Notes under the pieces: model-generated | Databases searched by the model: none | What the model saw: the letters and a program-made list of their open reading frames with translations, nothing else | What the model was told of the DNA's origin: nothing | Shown here: one piece after another, positions 1 through 7,623 of the stretch | Position numbering within the stretch: position 1 is the stretch's first letter | Layout: each line of letters opens with the position of its first letter | Program-made: the position numbers and the translations under genes | DNA from: Flavipsychrobacter sp. | Lineage (GTDB): Bacteria > Bacteroidota > Bacteroidia > Chitinophagales > Chitinophagaceae | Reading direction: 5' to 3' | Length of the DNA stretch: 11,730 bases | Assembly: GCA_021156265.1 (NCBI GenBank) | Contig: JAJNBR010000069.1 | Location: 1 to 11,730 of the forward strand

Positions 1-358
1 ACTCTGTATGCGTTCCCAGCTCAGCGAAAGAAGCGACAGGCACGCGGAACATCCACAACAACACGGAAAATAGCAAAGTGCTCAGCAACATCGAAGTGAG
101 CTGAGTACGATATAATTTCAGTTTGTCTTCTGTTGTACTAAAGCGGAAATAAGCTGTCTCCATACCGTAGGTATAGAGGATATTCATGATCGGGAAAATG
201 GAATAGATAAAACCCTGCTGACCGAAGACCACCTGTCCTTTCGGCCCCGTAAGCACATGCGTCAGGTAGGGTGTAAGCAGGTAAGTAAGCAGCCGTACAG
301 CAATATTGCTGACTCCATACCATACAGTTTGTCCGGCTAGCTTTTTTAGTGAGGCCAA
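1..358 (-). CDS. Polysaccharide flippase (Wzx/MATE-like), 5' part only
   Basis: N-terminal 119 codons of a membrane protein that runs off the left edge. The product starts LASLKKLAGQTVWYGVSN and continues through hydrophobic segments such as VRLLTYLLTPYL, FIYSIFPIMNILYTYG and LTSMLLSTLLFSVLLWMF. This matches the first helices of Bacteroidota lipopolysaccharide or O-antigen flippases of the MATE/MVF (MOP) superfamily, which move lipid-linked oligosaccharides across the inner membrane. The start is read as TTG at 358-356, because the preceding in-frame codon is TAA (361-359) and the next in-frame ATG lies inside the membrane region. Homologues as I recall them begin M-A-S-L-K-K-L-A-G-Q at this point. 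It lies downstream of korB on the same strand but is separated from it by a strong hairpin, so it probably has its own transcript. Family assignment is fairly sure; the substrate is unknown. Confidence 0.7.
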   Translation of the reverse strand, partial: MASLKKLAGQTVWYGVSNIAVRLLTYLLTPYLTHVLTGPKGQVVFGQQGFIYSIFPIMNILYTYGMETAYFRFSTTEDKLKLYRTQLTSMLLSTLLFSVLLWMFRVPVASFAELGTHTE

Positions 359-402
359 TTATCTGCGGTTTTCAAGCAGAAGTAAATGTAAAAGGAAAGG
401 TA

Positions 403-436
403 AAAGGCAAAAAGTAGAACGGTACTTTTTGCCTTT
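403..436 (-). terminator. Rho-independent-type terminator after korB
   Basis: A perfect 14-bp inverted repeat (AAAGGCAAAAAGTA at 403-416, TACTTTTTGCCTTT at 423-436) with a 6-nt loop. It starts 3 nt past the korB stop. Read on the minus strand, the second arm ends in a T-rich run followed by ACCTTTCC. It probably ends the korB transcript before the flippase gene. Confidence 0.75.
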
Positions 437-439
437 CGC

Positions 440-1489
440 TTATTCTATTATCCAGGTTTCTTTTCCTTCCAGCAACTTGTCGAGGTTGCCCGCGCCTTTA
501 GTAGCAATGGCTTCTTCCAGCTGGAGGCGCATCTGGTCTTCGTATGTCGGACGCTCAGCTGCATAGAACACACCAAACGGACGAGGGAAGTGACCTTCTA
601 CCTCCGGATTGTCGAACATGCGGGTCAGTATCTGCGCTTTGAAGAAATCTTTTTCGTCATGCTTCCAGAGGTCGTCAGCGCTAAAACCCTCAGTCAGACT
701 AACCAGTGTCGGCTTATAGCCATCCAGTTTTACGCCTTTGTCTTTGTTAGCACCGTACAGCAACGGCTGTCCCTGCTCCAGGAATATGGCCTCTTCTTGC
801 TTGGTACCTTTCTCAGTAAATATCTCGAATGCACCATCGTTGAAGATGTTACAGTTCTGGTAGATCTCGAGCAGCGACGAACCATGGTGGCCGTTGGCAC
901 GCAGCAGCATTGCTTGCAGGTGTTTAGGGTCGCGGTCCATACTGCGGGCGATGAAGGTAGCATCTGCACCCAGCGCCAGCGCCAGCGGGTTAAACGGATG
1001 GTCAAGACTACCCATCGGGGTTGACTTGGTCACCTTGTTCGTTTCTGAGGTAGGCGAGTACTGGCCTTTAGTAAGACCGTAAATCTGGTTATTAAACAGC
1101 AGAATGTTCAAGTCGAAATTCCTGCGCAGCAGGTGAATGGTATGGTTACCGCCGATGCTCAGGCTATCACCGTCGCCGGTCACCACCCAAACGCTCAGCT
1201 CGGGACGGGTAGCTTTAAGGCCCGATGCAATAGCCGTCGCGCGACCGTGGATCGAATGCATTCCGTAAGTGTTCATATAGTACGGAAAGCGCGAGCTGCA
1301 CCCGATACCGGAAATGATCACCACGTTCTCGCGCGGAATGCCCGTTTGAGGCAGTATGGTCTGAACCTGCTTTAATATCGAATAGTCGCCACAACCCGGG
1401 CACCAGCGTACTTCCTGGTCGGTAGCGAAATCTTTGGCTGTAAGAGGCGCCGAACCTGAAGCGGCCAGCGGCGTTGCAACATCACTCAT
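440..1489 (-). CDS. korB: 2-oxoacid:ferredoxin oxidoreductase, beta subunit
   Basis: A 349-aa beta subunit of a 2-oxoacid (probably 2-oxoglutarate) ferredoxin oxidoreductase. It carries the thiamine diphosphate site and a [4Fe-4S] cluster and catalyses CoA-dependent oxidative decarboxylation with ferredoxin reduction, in the cytoplasm. Visible motifs: CPGCGD (C30, C33), IGCSSR (C64) and YQNC (C213), which supply the four expected cluster cysteines. The TPP/Mg motif is GDGD (105-108) followed by FNNQIYGLTKGQYSPT at about 132-147. The ATG at 1489 is preferred over an upstream TTG at 1504, because a TAnnTTTG promoter element at 1507-1514 would put the transcription start between the two. The alpha subunit (KorA) is usually adjacent, but the upstream neighbour here is divergent murI, so KorA must lie elsewhere. 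Substrate choice (2-oxoglutarate versus pyruvate) is inferred from overall similarity. Confidence 0.9.
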   Translation of the reverse strand: MSDVATPLAASGSAPLTAKDFATDQEVRWCPGCGDYSILKQVQTILPQTGIPRENVVIISGIGCSSRFPYYMNTYGMHSIHGRATAIASGLKATRPELSVWVVTGDGDSLSIGGNHTIHLLRRNFDLNILLFNNQIYGLTKGQYSPTSETNKVTKSTPMGSLDHPFNPLALALGADATFIARSMDRDPKHLQAMLLRANGHHGSSLLEIYQNCNIFNDGAFEIFTEKGTKQEEAIFLEQGQPLLYGANKDKGVKLDGYKPTLVSLTEGFSADDLWKHDEKDFFKAQILTRMFDNPEVEGHFPRPFGVFYAAERPTYEDQMRLQLEEAIATKGAGNLDKLLEGKETWIIE

Positions 1490-1506
1490 ATTCTGAAAAA
1501 TCAACG

Positions 1507-1514
1507 CAAAGTTA
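1507..1514 (-). promoter_or_regulatory. Bacteroidota -7 promoter element for korB
   Basis: TAACTTTG on the minus strand, a full match to TAnnTTTG. The expected start of transcription is near 1500, about 11 nt before the ATG at 1489. A partial -33 box (TTTA) lies 19 nt upstream. No Shine-Dalgarno is present, which is normal for the phylum. Confidence 0.55.
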
Positions 1515-1555
1515 CGCCTAAATGGGCTTAGTATAAACGTTTTAACATTTCCGTT

Positions 1556-1563
1556 TAACTTCG
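1556..1563 (+). promoter_or_regulatory. Possible -7 element for murI
   Basis: TAACTTCG, one mismatch from TAnnTTTG, ends 6 nt before the murI ATG and would give a nearly leaderless mRNA. It lies in the 80-bp divergent korB-murI spacer. I see no good -33 box, so this is weak. Confidence 0.25.
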
Positions 1564-1569
1564 CTGGTA

Positions 1570-2397
1570 ATGCGATCCATCCATCCCATCGGCGTATTTG
1601 ATTCAGGTTACGGCGGCTTGACCGTTTTCAGGTCGATTGCTGAAAAGCTTCCGCAATATGACTATATCTACCTGGGCGATAATGGCCGGGCGCCATATGG
1701 CAACCGCTCGTTCGAGACGGTGCATGAATATACATTGGAATGCGTGGAATGGTTCTTCAAACAAGGCTGCCCGCTGGTGATACTGGCCTGCAATACCGCT
1801 TCTGCCAAGGCACTCCGCACCATCCAGCAGCAAGACCTACCGAAAATGGAAGACCCGACAAAGCGGGTGCTGGGGGTTATCCGCCCCACCGCCGAGGTGA
1901 TCGGCAATTATACCAAAAGCCGCCACGTAGGCGTGCTGGGCACGAAAGGAACTGTCAACTCAGGCTCCTACGAGATCGAGATCAGTGAACATTTCCCGGA
2001 TATCAAAGTGCATCAGCAGGCTTGCCCTATATGGGTGCCGCTGATCGAGAATGGTGAATACAACACCGAAGGCGCCGATTATTTTATTAAAAAATACCTG
2101 GATGAATTGATGGCAGCCGCGCCGGATATAGACACGATATTATTGGCTTGCACACACTATCCAATCATCATCGATAAGATCAAAAGCCACCTGCCCGAAA
2201 ATATAAACATTGTTGCCCAGGGCGATATAGTTGCCAACGGCCTCGAAGATTACCTGCAGCGCCATCCTGAAATGGAAAGCCGCCTGACAAAAAATAGCTC
2301 CATGCGGTTTTTTACAACCGATGATGCTAATGATTTTAACGAGCACGCAAGTGCTTTCTTTGGCAGGCCGGTGCAGTCCAATCATCTAGCGGTATAA
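1570..2397 (+). CDS. murI: Glutamate racemase
   Basis: A 275-aa enzyme that interconverts L- and D-glutamate, supplying D-glutamate for peptidoglycan; cytoplasmic and cofactor-independent. The N-terminal motif is IGVFDSGYGGLTV (Asp11, Ser12), and GDNGRAPYG follows at 36-44. The two catalytic cysteines are visible: C74 in LACNTAS and C194 in LLACTHYP, the latter followed by the conserved His196. The length is typical of the family (about 260-285 aa). The start at 1570 places the conserved FDSG motif about 10 residues in, as usual. It is transcribed alone, divergent from korB and convergent with pyrG, and ends in a strong hairpin that overlaps its own stop codon. Assignment is secure. Confidence 0.95.
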   Translation: MRSIHPIGVFDSGYGGLTVFRSIAEKLPQYDYIYLGDNGRAPYGNRSFETVHEYTLECVEWFFKQGCPLVILACNTASAKALRTIQQQDLPKMEDPTKRVLGVIRPTAEVIGNYTKSRHVGVLGTKGTVNSGSYEIEISEHFPDIKVHQQACPIWVPLIENGEYNTEGADYFIKKYLDELMAAAPDIDTILLACTHYPIIIDKIKSHLPENINIVAQGDIVANGLEDYLQRHPEMESRLTKNSSMRFFTTDDANDFNEHASAFFGRPVQSNHLAV

Positions 2398-2432
2398 AAA
2401 AATGGCTCAACAGGTTGTTGAGCCATTTTTTT
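2396..2432. terminator. Bidirectional terminator between murI and pyrG
   Basis: A GC-containing core stem TGGCTCAACA / TGTTGAGCCA with a 3-nt loop (GGT, 2413-2415) is flanked by 7 A's on the left and 7 T's on the right, giving a perfect 17-bp stem. The A and T runs supply a U tract in both directions, so it should end both convergent transcripts (murI stop 2397, pyrG stop 2453). Confidence 0.9.
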
Positions 2433-2452
2433 ATTTAAATATTTCCTTGTTA

Positions 2453-4114
2453 TTATCCTTCTGCTACACCGCTCTTCTCAAACTTGTGGTGTGCACTATT
2501 ACCGTTTCGGTTTTCCTGGGCTTCTTTAGCCGCTTTCACAAATGCTACGAACAACGGATGCGGGTTTTCTACTGTGCTTTTGTATTCGGGGTGGAACTGA
2601 ACACCCATGTAGAACGGATGTTCCGGCAGTTCAACGATCTCTACAAGTCCTGTTTTCGGGTTCTTACCAACAGGTATCATTCCCGCTTTCTCAAACGCGT
2701 CCATGTATTCGTTATTGAACTCGTAACGGTGACGGTGACGCTCTGAAATATTGGTTGAGCCATAAATACCGGCAGCCCTGGAGCCACTGCGCAGTTCGCA
2801 CTCATACGAGCCCAAACGCATGGTACCGCCCATCTGCGTGATCTTCTTCTGCTCTTCCATCATGGCGATAACACCGTCTTTGGTATCCGGGTCCATTTCG
2901 GTAGAGTGTGCGTTCTTCACACCCAGCACATTACGAGCAAACTCCACGCAAGCCATTTGCATACCCAGGCAAATACCGAAGAAAGGCATGTTGTTCTCGC
3001 GGGCATAGCGGATGGCGTCTATTTTACCTTCGATACCACGGCTACCAAAACCCGGAGCTACCAGCATGGCATCTACGTTCTGCAGTTTTTCGGCTGCGTT
3101 CTCGGGCGTCAGGTGCTCGGAGTGTATGTTTCTTACTTCTACTTTACATTCGTTTACAGCACCGGCATGTATCAGCGCCTCCAGGATAGATTTGTACGCG
3201 TCCTGCAGCTCTACATACTTACCGATGAGGCCGATAGTAACTTTAGATTTAGGGTAACGCAGTTTATTCAAAAACTCTTTCCAAACGCTCAGGTCCGGTT
3301 CAGCGCCCATAGGCAACTCCAGCTTCTGCAGGCATATCTGGTCGAGCTTTTCACGCATCATTTCCAGTGGTACGCCATAAATGGTATCTGCATCCAGTGC
3401 TTCGATAACGGCATCCTGTGTCACGTTACAAAACAGGGCGATCTTCTTTTTCAGGTCCTTATACAGCGGCTCTTCGGTACGGCAAACCAGTACATCGGGA
3501 TTCAGACCATGCTCACTCATCATTTTTACAGAGTGCTGCGTAGGCTTGGTCTTGAGTTCTTTTGCGGCTTTCAGGTAAGGTATCAGGGTAAGGTGTACAA
3601 CCAGGGCATTCTCATCGCCCATTTCCCATTTCAACTGGCGAACCGCCTCTATATAAGGTAGAGATTCGATGTCGCCAACGGTACCACCCAGCTCGGTAAT
3701 AACGATATCAAACTGGTTGGTCTGCCCCAGCAGGGTCATCCGGCGTTTGATCTCGTCTGTGATATGCGGGATAACCTGCACGGTCTTACCAAGGTAAGCG
3801 CCTTCGCGCTCTTTATTAATAACATATTGGTAAATGCGGCCTGTAGTTACGTTGTTTGCCTGAGATGTAAATGTATTCAGGTAACGCTCATAGTGACCAA
3901 GATCCAGGTCGGTCTCCGCGCCGTCTTCCGTTACATAGCACTCCCCGTGCTCGTAAGGGTTCAGCGTACCAGGGTCAACATTAATGTATGGATCGAATTT
4001 CTGGATGGTGGTGCGGAAGCCGCGCGCCTGCAGTAGTTTGGCGAGAGAGGCTGCAATAATTCCTTTTCCTAACGATGAAGTAACGCCCCCGGTTACAAAA
4101 ATATATTTAGTCAT
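2453..4114 (-). CDS. pyrG: CTP synthase
   Basis: A 553-aa CTP synthase that makes CTP from UTP, ATP and glutamine, the last step of pyrimidine nucleotide synthesis; cytoplasmic. The N-terminal synthetase domain opens with MTKYIFVTGGVTSSLGKG (nucleotide-binding loop) and contains the conserved KFDPYINVDPGTLNP and ELGGTVGDIES segments. The C-terminal class I glutamine amidotransferase domain has the nucleophile C382 in GICLGMQ and the partner residues H508 and E510 in FHPEY. A 40-residue polar tail after the last conserved motif is slightly longer than in many homologues. It begins with ATG at 4114, about 75 nt downstream of a probable promoter, and converges on murI. Assignment is secure. Confidence 0.97.
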   Translation of the reverse strand: MTKYIFVTGGVTSSLGKGIIAASLAKLLQARGFRTTIQKFDPYINVDPGTLNPYEHGECYVTEDGAETDLDLGHYERYLNTFTSQANNVTTGRIYQYVINKEREGAYLGKTVQVIPHITDEIKRRMTLLGQTNQFDIVITELGGTVGDIESLPYIEAVRQLKWEMGDENALVVHLTLIPYLKAAKELKTKPTQHSVKMMSEHGLNPDVLVCRTEEPLYKDLKKKIALFCNVTQDAVIEALDADTIYGVPLEMMREKLDQICLQKLELPMGAEPDLSVWKEFLNKLRYPKSKVTIGLIGKYVELQDAYKSILEALIHAGAVNECKVEVRNIHSEHLTPENAAEKLQNVDAMLVAPGFGSRGIEGKIDAIRYARENNMPFFGICLGMQMACVEFARNVLGVKNAHSTEMDPDTKDGVIAMMEEQKKITQMGGTMRLGSYECELRSGSRAAGIYGSTNISERHRHRYEFNNEYMDAFEKAGMIPVGKNPKTGLVEIVELPEHPFYMGVQFHPEYKSTVENPHPLFVAFVKAAKEAQENRNGNSAHHKFEKSGVAEG

Positions 4115-4194
4115 AACGCACCTGTTTTTGAAGACCGGTATGCGCAGCTAGTTGATATTACAATAAATCTATGGAAGTAGCTGTAGCGGTCGCA

Positions 4195-4221
4195 CAAAGA
4201 TAGGAAAAGATAAGGGTACAA
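4195..4221 (-). promoter_or_regulatory. Probable pyrG promoter
   Basis: On the minus strand, TATCTTTG (4195-4202) is a full match to TAnnTTTG, with TTG (4219-4221) 16 nt upstream as a possible -33 box, slightly short of the usual 17-23. This gives a leader of about 75 nt before the ATG at 4114. It lies in the 126-bp spacer after the acyltransferase stop, so pyrG need not depend on readthrough. Confidence 0.5.
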
Positions 4222-4240
4222 TAAAATTCACTGCAGTCCC

Positions 4241-5440
4241 CTAGGATAGATTTTTCACAACCGGCTCGGGCTGTACCATTGGTGTATGCACTTCTTCCGG
4301 CGTCTCGTCTGCCCGTTTTTTTAACAGTTTATCCATCCATTTGCTCGACATGAACGGACGCTCAATGAAAAAGTAGAAGGCACCGCTTATTGTCACTATT
4401 GGTATCGCTAATACCGCCAGTTGCAGCAAAAGATTCGGAAAATAGTAGTCCGACAGCTTTATTGCTGTTGTGAATCGCCCGAAATAGGAAATAAGAGGGT
4501 AGTGCAGCAGGTAGATCGAATAACACATGCCCCCGATTATAGGGATAAATTTGTAGCTGAAAACGCTTTTTACCCAATCGTTCGTTAACACCAGTATATA
4601 TAGGCCAAGGATAAAAAACGGGTATACCAGCCGGGCATGGTAATAGTCCTTGATCGGCAAAAGCAGCACGGCAGCAAGGAATACGGGTGCTGCGAACGCT
4701 GCCCATTTGTTTTTCAGGAAAGAAAATGTTCCGCTCACATGCAGATCGGCCAGCAGTATCCCTACCAGGAAGAACTGGATATGGTTGTATATACTGTCAA
4801 CAGCCGGGTGATAATTTTGCTGCAGGTTGACCATACATACAGCAGTAGTTGCCAGTATCATTCTCCGGAAAGCCTTTGGCAAGGTGAGAACGCGAAACAA
4901 TAGAGGTGCCATCAGGTAGAACTGGATCTCTATTTCGAGCGACCAGGCCACCACCGAAATATACGATGGACTTGCAAAGATCACATTGTGCAGGTACACA
5001 AGCGAAGCCAGCAGGCTTGGAAATGCGAACGAAAACGTGTGTACGCCCATCGCCAGCGTGGCCACAAACATCAGCATCATAGCGATGATATATGGCGGTT
5101 CCAGCCTGGTGACACGACGCAAATAGTACCGTTTCAGGTCAACTTTTTCCTTGTTACTGATATAATGTTGCGCGAAAGGAAGGCACAGGATGAACCCGCT
5201 TAAGACAAAGAAGAACTGTACGCCGCGTTTGCTGAACAACAGGTTTTCCCACCATCCATAGCTCGCAGGGTTATCCTGAAAGGCAGACACACCCCTGTCG
5301 ATCACATAGCCATTTACATGCGTCAGGAATACCAGGAAGATCGCAAGGAACCGTATCCCGTCAATTTCAGGAAAATAGTGCTTATTGGTGGTGATGCGCT
5401 GAAGCTTCTGGTATAATTGGCCCGGGATAAAACGCCGCAT
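4241..5440 (-). CDS. Acyltransferase 3 family membrane protein (OafA/YrhL-like)
   Basis: A 399-aa integral membrane protein of the acyltransferase-3 family. Members transfer acetyl or other acyl groups to cell-surface sugars or lipids. Near the N-terminus is the family motif DGIRFLAIFLVFLTHV with Arg30 and the conserved His41. Further on are FFVLSGF and the RRVTRLEPPY motif, matching the usual RRxxRixPxY. About ten hydrophobic segments follow, ending near FYFFIERPF, and a charged cytoplasmic tail of about 35 residues closes the protein. The ATG at 5440 is preferred to an in-frame TTG at 5446, because a good promoter element lies at 5444-5451. It is a single gene divergent from the E1 gene. 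The acyl acceptor cannot be told from sequence; a role in envelope polysaccharide modification is likely. Confidence 0.85.
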   Translation of the reverse strand: MRRFIPGQLYQKLQRITTNKHYFPEIDGIRFLAIFLVFLTHVNGYVIDRGVSAFQDNPASYGWWENLLFSKRGVQFFFVLSGFILCLPFAQHYISNKEKVDLKRYYLRRVTRLEPPYIIAMMLMFVATLAMGVHTFSFAFPSLLASLVYLHNVIFASPSYISVVAWSLEIEIQFYLMAPLLFRVLTLPKAFRRMILATTAVCMVNLQQNYHPAVDSIYNHIQFFLVGILLADLHVSGTFSFLKNKWAAFAAPVFLAAVLLLPIKDYYHARLVYPFFILGLYILVLTNDWVKSVFSYKFIPIIGGMCYSIYLLHYPLISYFGRFTTAIKLSDYYFPNLLLQLAVLAIPIVTISGAFYFFIERPFMSSKWMDKLLKKRADETPEEVHTPMVQPEPVVKNLS

Positions 5441-5443
5441 ACC

Positions 5444-5475
5444 CAAAATTACTTTCTATTTCGCAACAAATTCAA
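5444..5475 (-). promoter_or_regulatory. Promoter of the acyltransferase gene, nearly leaderless
   Basis: On the minus strand, TTG (5473-5475), a 21-nt spacer, then TAATTTTG (5444-5451), a full TAnnTTTG match with normal spacing. The -7 box ends only 3 nt before the ATG at 5440, so transcription should begin at or next to the start codon. Confidence 0.5.
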
Positions 5476-5602
5476 TTTTTCTGCTTTCATAGGCTCATCT
5501 GTAGCGGTTTTCAGCCATTTTGCATTAAGAATAGGGGCCCTGCTCGACTAAGGTACTGACCAACATATTCAACGAAGTATTCGATTGTGTGGTCTCACGG
5601 CT

Positions 5603-5610
5603 TATTTTTG
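5603..5610 (+). promoter_or_regulatory. -7 promoter element for the fused E1 gene
   Basis: TATTTTTG, a full match to TAnnTTTG, with TTCG (5580-5583) 19 nt upstream as an imperfect -33 box. The predicted transcript start near 5616 lies between an in-frame GTG (5587) and the ATG (5626), which decides the start in favour of the ATG. Confidence 0.5.
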
Positions 5611-5625
5611 CGCCAAATATCATGT

Positions 5626-7605
5626 ATGCGTTTTGACCGGAGTGGTTTGACCGACGACCAGCTCATCCAACTATATACCGAACTTCTTCGTCCCCGGATG
5701 ATAGAAGAAAAGATGCTGGTACTGCTGAGACAGGGCCGCATCAGTAAATGGTTCAGCGGTATCGGGCAGGAAGCCATAGCCGTAGGCGCCACCATGGCAC
5801 TGGATAGTGACGAGTACATAATGCCCCTGCACCGCAACCTGGGCGTGTTCACAGCTCGCAAAATGCCTTTCGATAAACTATTCCTGCAATGGCAGGGACG
5901 TAAAGAGGGGTTTAGCAAGGGTAGAGAGCGTTCTTTCCACTTCGGGGCCAACGAATACCATATCTGCGGCATGATATCGCATCTAGGTCCGCAGCTGGCC
6001 ATTGCCGACGGCGTAGCGCTGGCGCATAAATTAAAGAAAGAAAAGAAGGTATCCCTGGCCTTTAGCGGCGATGGCGGTACGAGCGAAGGCGATTTTCATG
6101 AAGCGCTGAACGTAGCTGCTGTATGGGGTCTTCCGGCCATCTTCGTGATAGAGAATAATGGCTATGGACTGAGCACACCGATCAACGAGCAGTTTGTGTG
6201 TAAGCAACTGGCCGACCGTGCTGCAGGCTACGGCATGAAGGGAATCACTATTGATGGTAATAACATACTGGAAGTATATAAAACCATCTCTACTGCACGA
6301 GAATACTGTATTAAACATCAGAAGCCTATTCTAATAGAGTGTATGACCTTCCGCATGCGTGGCCACGAGGAGGCCAGCGGCGTGAAATACGTACCGAAGG
6401 AGCTGTTTGAAGAATGGGCGAAAAAAGATCCGGTTACCAACTTCGAAAAACACCTGCTGGACAAAAAGATCGTTAAGCAGGAACAGCTCGATGAAATACG
6501 CGCTGGCATCCAGAAAGAAATTGAAGAAGGATTAGCGACCGGCTTTGCTGCAGAACCAATAAAACCGGATACCGTGGAGGAAGTTGCGGATGTGTACGCG
6601 CCTGCCCCCACTACGGCAATAGCCCCGGTTAGTTCAGCCAAATCCGAAAAGAAATTTATCCAGGCTATAAGCGACGGTCTTCGTCAATGCATGGAGAGGC
6701 ACCAGAACCTGGTGCTGATGGGGCAGGACATTGCTGAATATGGCGGTGCGTTTAAAGTAACAGAAGGTTTTGTGCAGCAATTTGGCAAAGAGCGCGTACG
6801 CAATACCCCGCTTTGCGAAAGTGCTATCGTAGGAACTGCTCTCGGGTTATCTATCAAAGGCTTTAAGTCGATGATGGAAATGCAATTTGCCGATTTCGTT
6901 ACCGTGGGATTTAACCAGATCATTAACAACCTGGCCAAGATACATTACCGCTGGGGCCAGAATGCCGATGTAGTAGTCCGCATGCCGACAGGTGGCGGCG
7001 TGGGAGCTGGCCCATTCCACTCGCAAAGCAACGAGGCCTGGTTTGTGCATACCCCGGGACTTAAGGTTGTTTATCCTTCGACCCCTGAAGATGCAAAGGG
7101 CCTGCTGATCGCATCTATCGAAGATCCGAACCCGGTAATGTTCTTTGAGCATAAAGCGCTTTACCGTAGTATTAGCGGTATGGTGCCGGATGACTATTAT
7201 ACTATCGAAATAGGTAAAGCCCGGCAGGTGCAGGAAGGCGAGGATATCAGCATTATTACTTATGGCGCTGGTGTGCATTGGGCTACCGATTATGCAGCCT
7301 CGCACCCGGAGGTGTCCTTTGATATTGTTGATCTGCGCACACTTCTGCCACTGGATTATGAAGCTGTACGTGCTTCGGTGCAGCGGACAGGCAAGGTGCT
7401 GTTGCTGCACGAAGACACACTGACAGGCGGGATTGGCGGTGAACTGGCTGCGTGGATCAGCGAACACTGCTTTGAATCATTAGACGCTCCTGTAGTACGT
7501 TGCGCCAGTCTCGATACACCTGTGCCCTTTGCCATAGAACTGGAACAGAACTTCCTGGCGAAGGGCAAGCTGCATGAAAGCGTGCAGAAGCTGATAAGTT
7601 ATTAA
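5626..7605 (+). CDS. 2-oxoacid dehydrogenase E1 component, fused alpha and beta subunits
   Basis: A 659-aa fusion of the two thiamine-diphosphate E1 chains, of the branched-chain 2-oxoacid dehydrogenase type. It decarboxylates a 2-oxoacid and passes the acyl group to the lipoyl E2. Residues 1 to about 325 are the alpha part: GQEAIAVG, HRNLGVF, then the TPP/Mg motif GDGGTSEGD starting at 148 and closing with NN at 177-178, followed by RGHEEASG. An Ala/Pro-rich linker lies at about 320-345. Residues from about 345 are the beta part: GQDIAEYGGAF, LCESAIVG (E398, the expected TPP-activating Glu), PTGGGVGAGPFHSQS (H465), then the C-terminal transketolase-like domain. Fused E1 genes are common in Bacteroidota. 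No E2, E3 or lipoylation gene is in the window, so the substrate (branched-chain 2-oxoacid or pyruvate) is not fixed. The unknown lipoprotein gene follows after 18 bp with no terminator between. Confidence 0.92.
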   Translation: MRFDRSGLTDDQLIQLYTELLRPRMIEEKMLVLLRQGRISKWFSGIGQEAIAVGATMALDSDEYIMPLHRNLGVFTARKMPFDKLFLQWQGRKEGFSKGRERSFHFGANEYHICGMISHLGPQLAIADGVALAHKLKKEKKVSLAFSGDGGTSEGDFHEALNVAAVWGLPAIFVIENNGYGLSTPINEQFVCKQLADRAAGYGMKGITIDGNNILEVYKTISTAREYCIKHQKPILIECMTFRMRGHEEASGVKYVPKELFEEWAKKDPVTNFEKHLLDKKIVKQEQLDEIRAGIQKEIEEGLATGFAAEPIKPDTVEEVADVYAPAPTTAIAPVSSAKSEKKFIQAISDGLRQCMERHQNLVLMGQDIAEYGGAFKVTEGFVQQFGKERVRNTPLCESAIVGTALGLSIKGFKSMMEMQFADFVTVGFNQIINNLAKIHYRWGQNADVVVRMPTGGGVGAGPFHSQSNEAWFVHTPGLKVVYPSTPEDAKGLLIASIEDPNPVMFFEHKALYRSISGMVPDDYYTIEIGKARQVQEGEDISIITYGAGVHWATDYAASHPEVSFDIVDLRTLLPLDYEAVRASVQRTGKVLLLHEDTLTGGIGGELAAWISEHCFESLDAPVVRCASLDTPVPFAIELEQNFLAKGKLHESVQKLISY

Positions 7606-7623
7606 AGCCGTTTATTATTTTTA

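Noticed and set aside
970..986. Three tandem GCCAGC hexamers in korB
   Set aside because: They encode the alternating Leu-Ala of a conserved segment (NPLALALGAD); no sign of an unstable repeat.
590..1024. 144-codon plus-strand ORF inside korB
   Set aside because: Antisense shadow over conserved KorB sequence.
2906..3661. 251-codon plus-strand ORF inside pyrG
   Set aside because: It lies wholly antisense to highly conserved CTP synthase and its product is Cys/Phe/Gln-rich with no recognisable domain; a shadow of the real gene's codon bias.
4145..4183. Weak inverted repeat CAGCTA/TAGCTG in the pyrG leader
   Set aside because: Only 6 bp with a 27-nt loop; not enough to claim an attenuator or riboswitch.
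6847..7467. 206-codon minus-strand ORF inside the fused E1 gene
   Set aside because: Antisense to the conserved E1 beta part; no family resemblance and no start signal.
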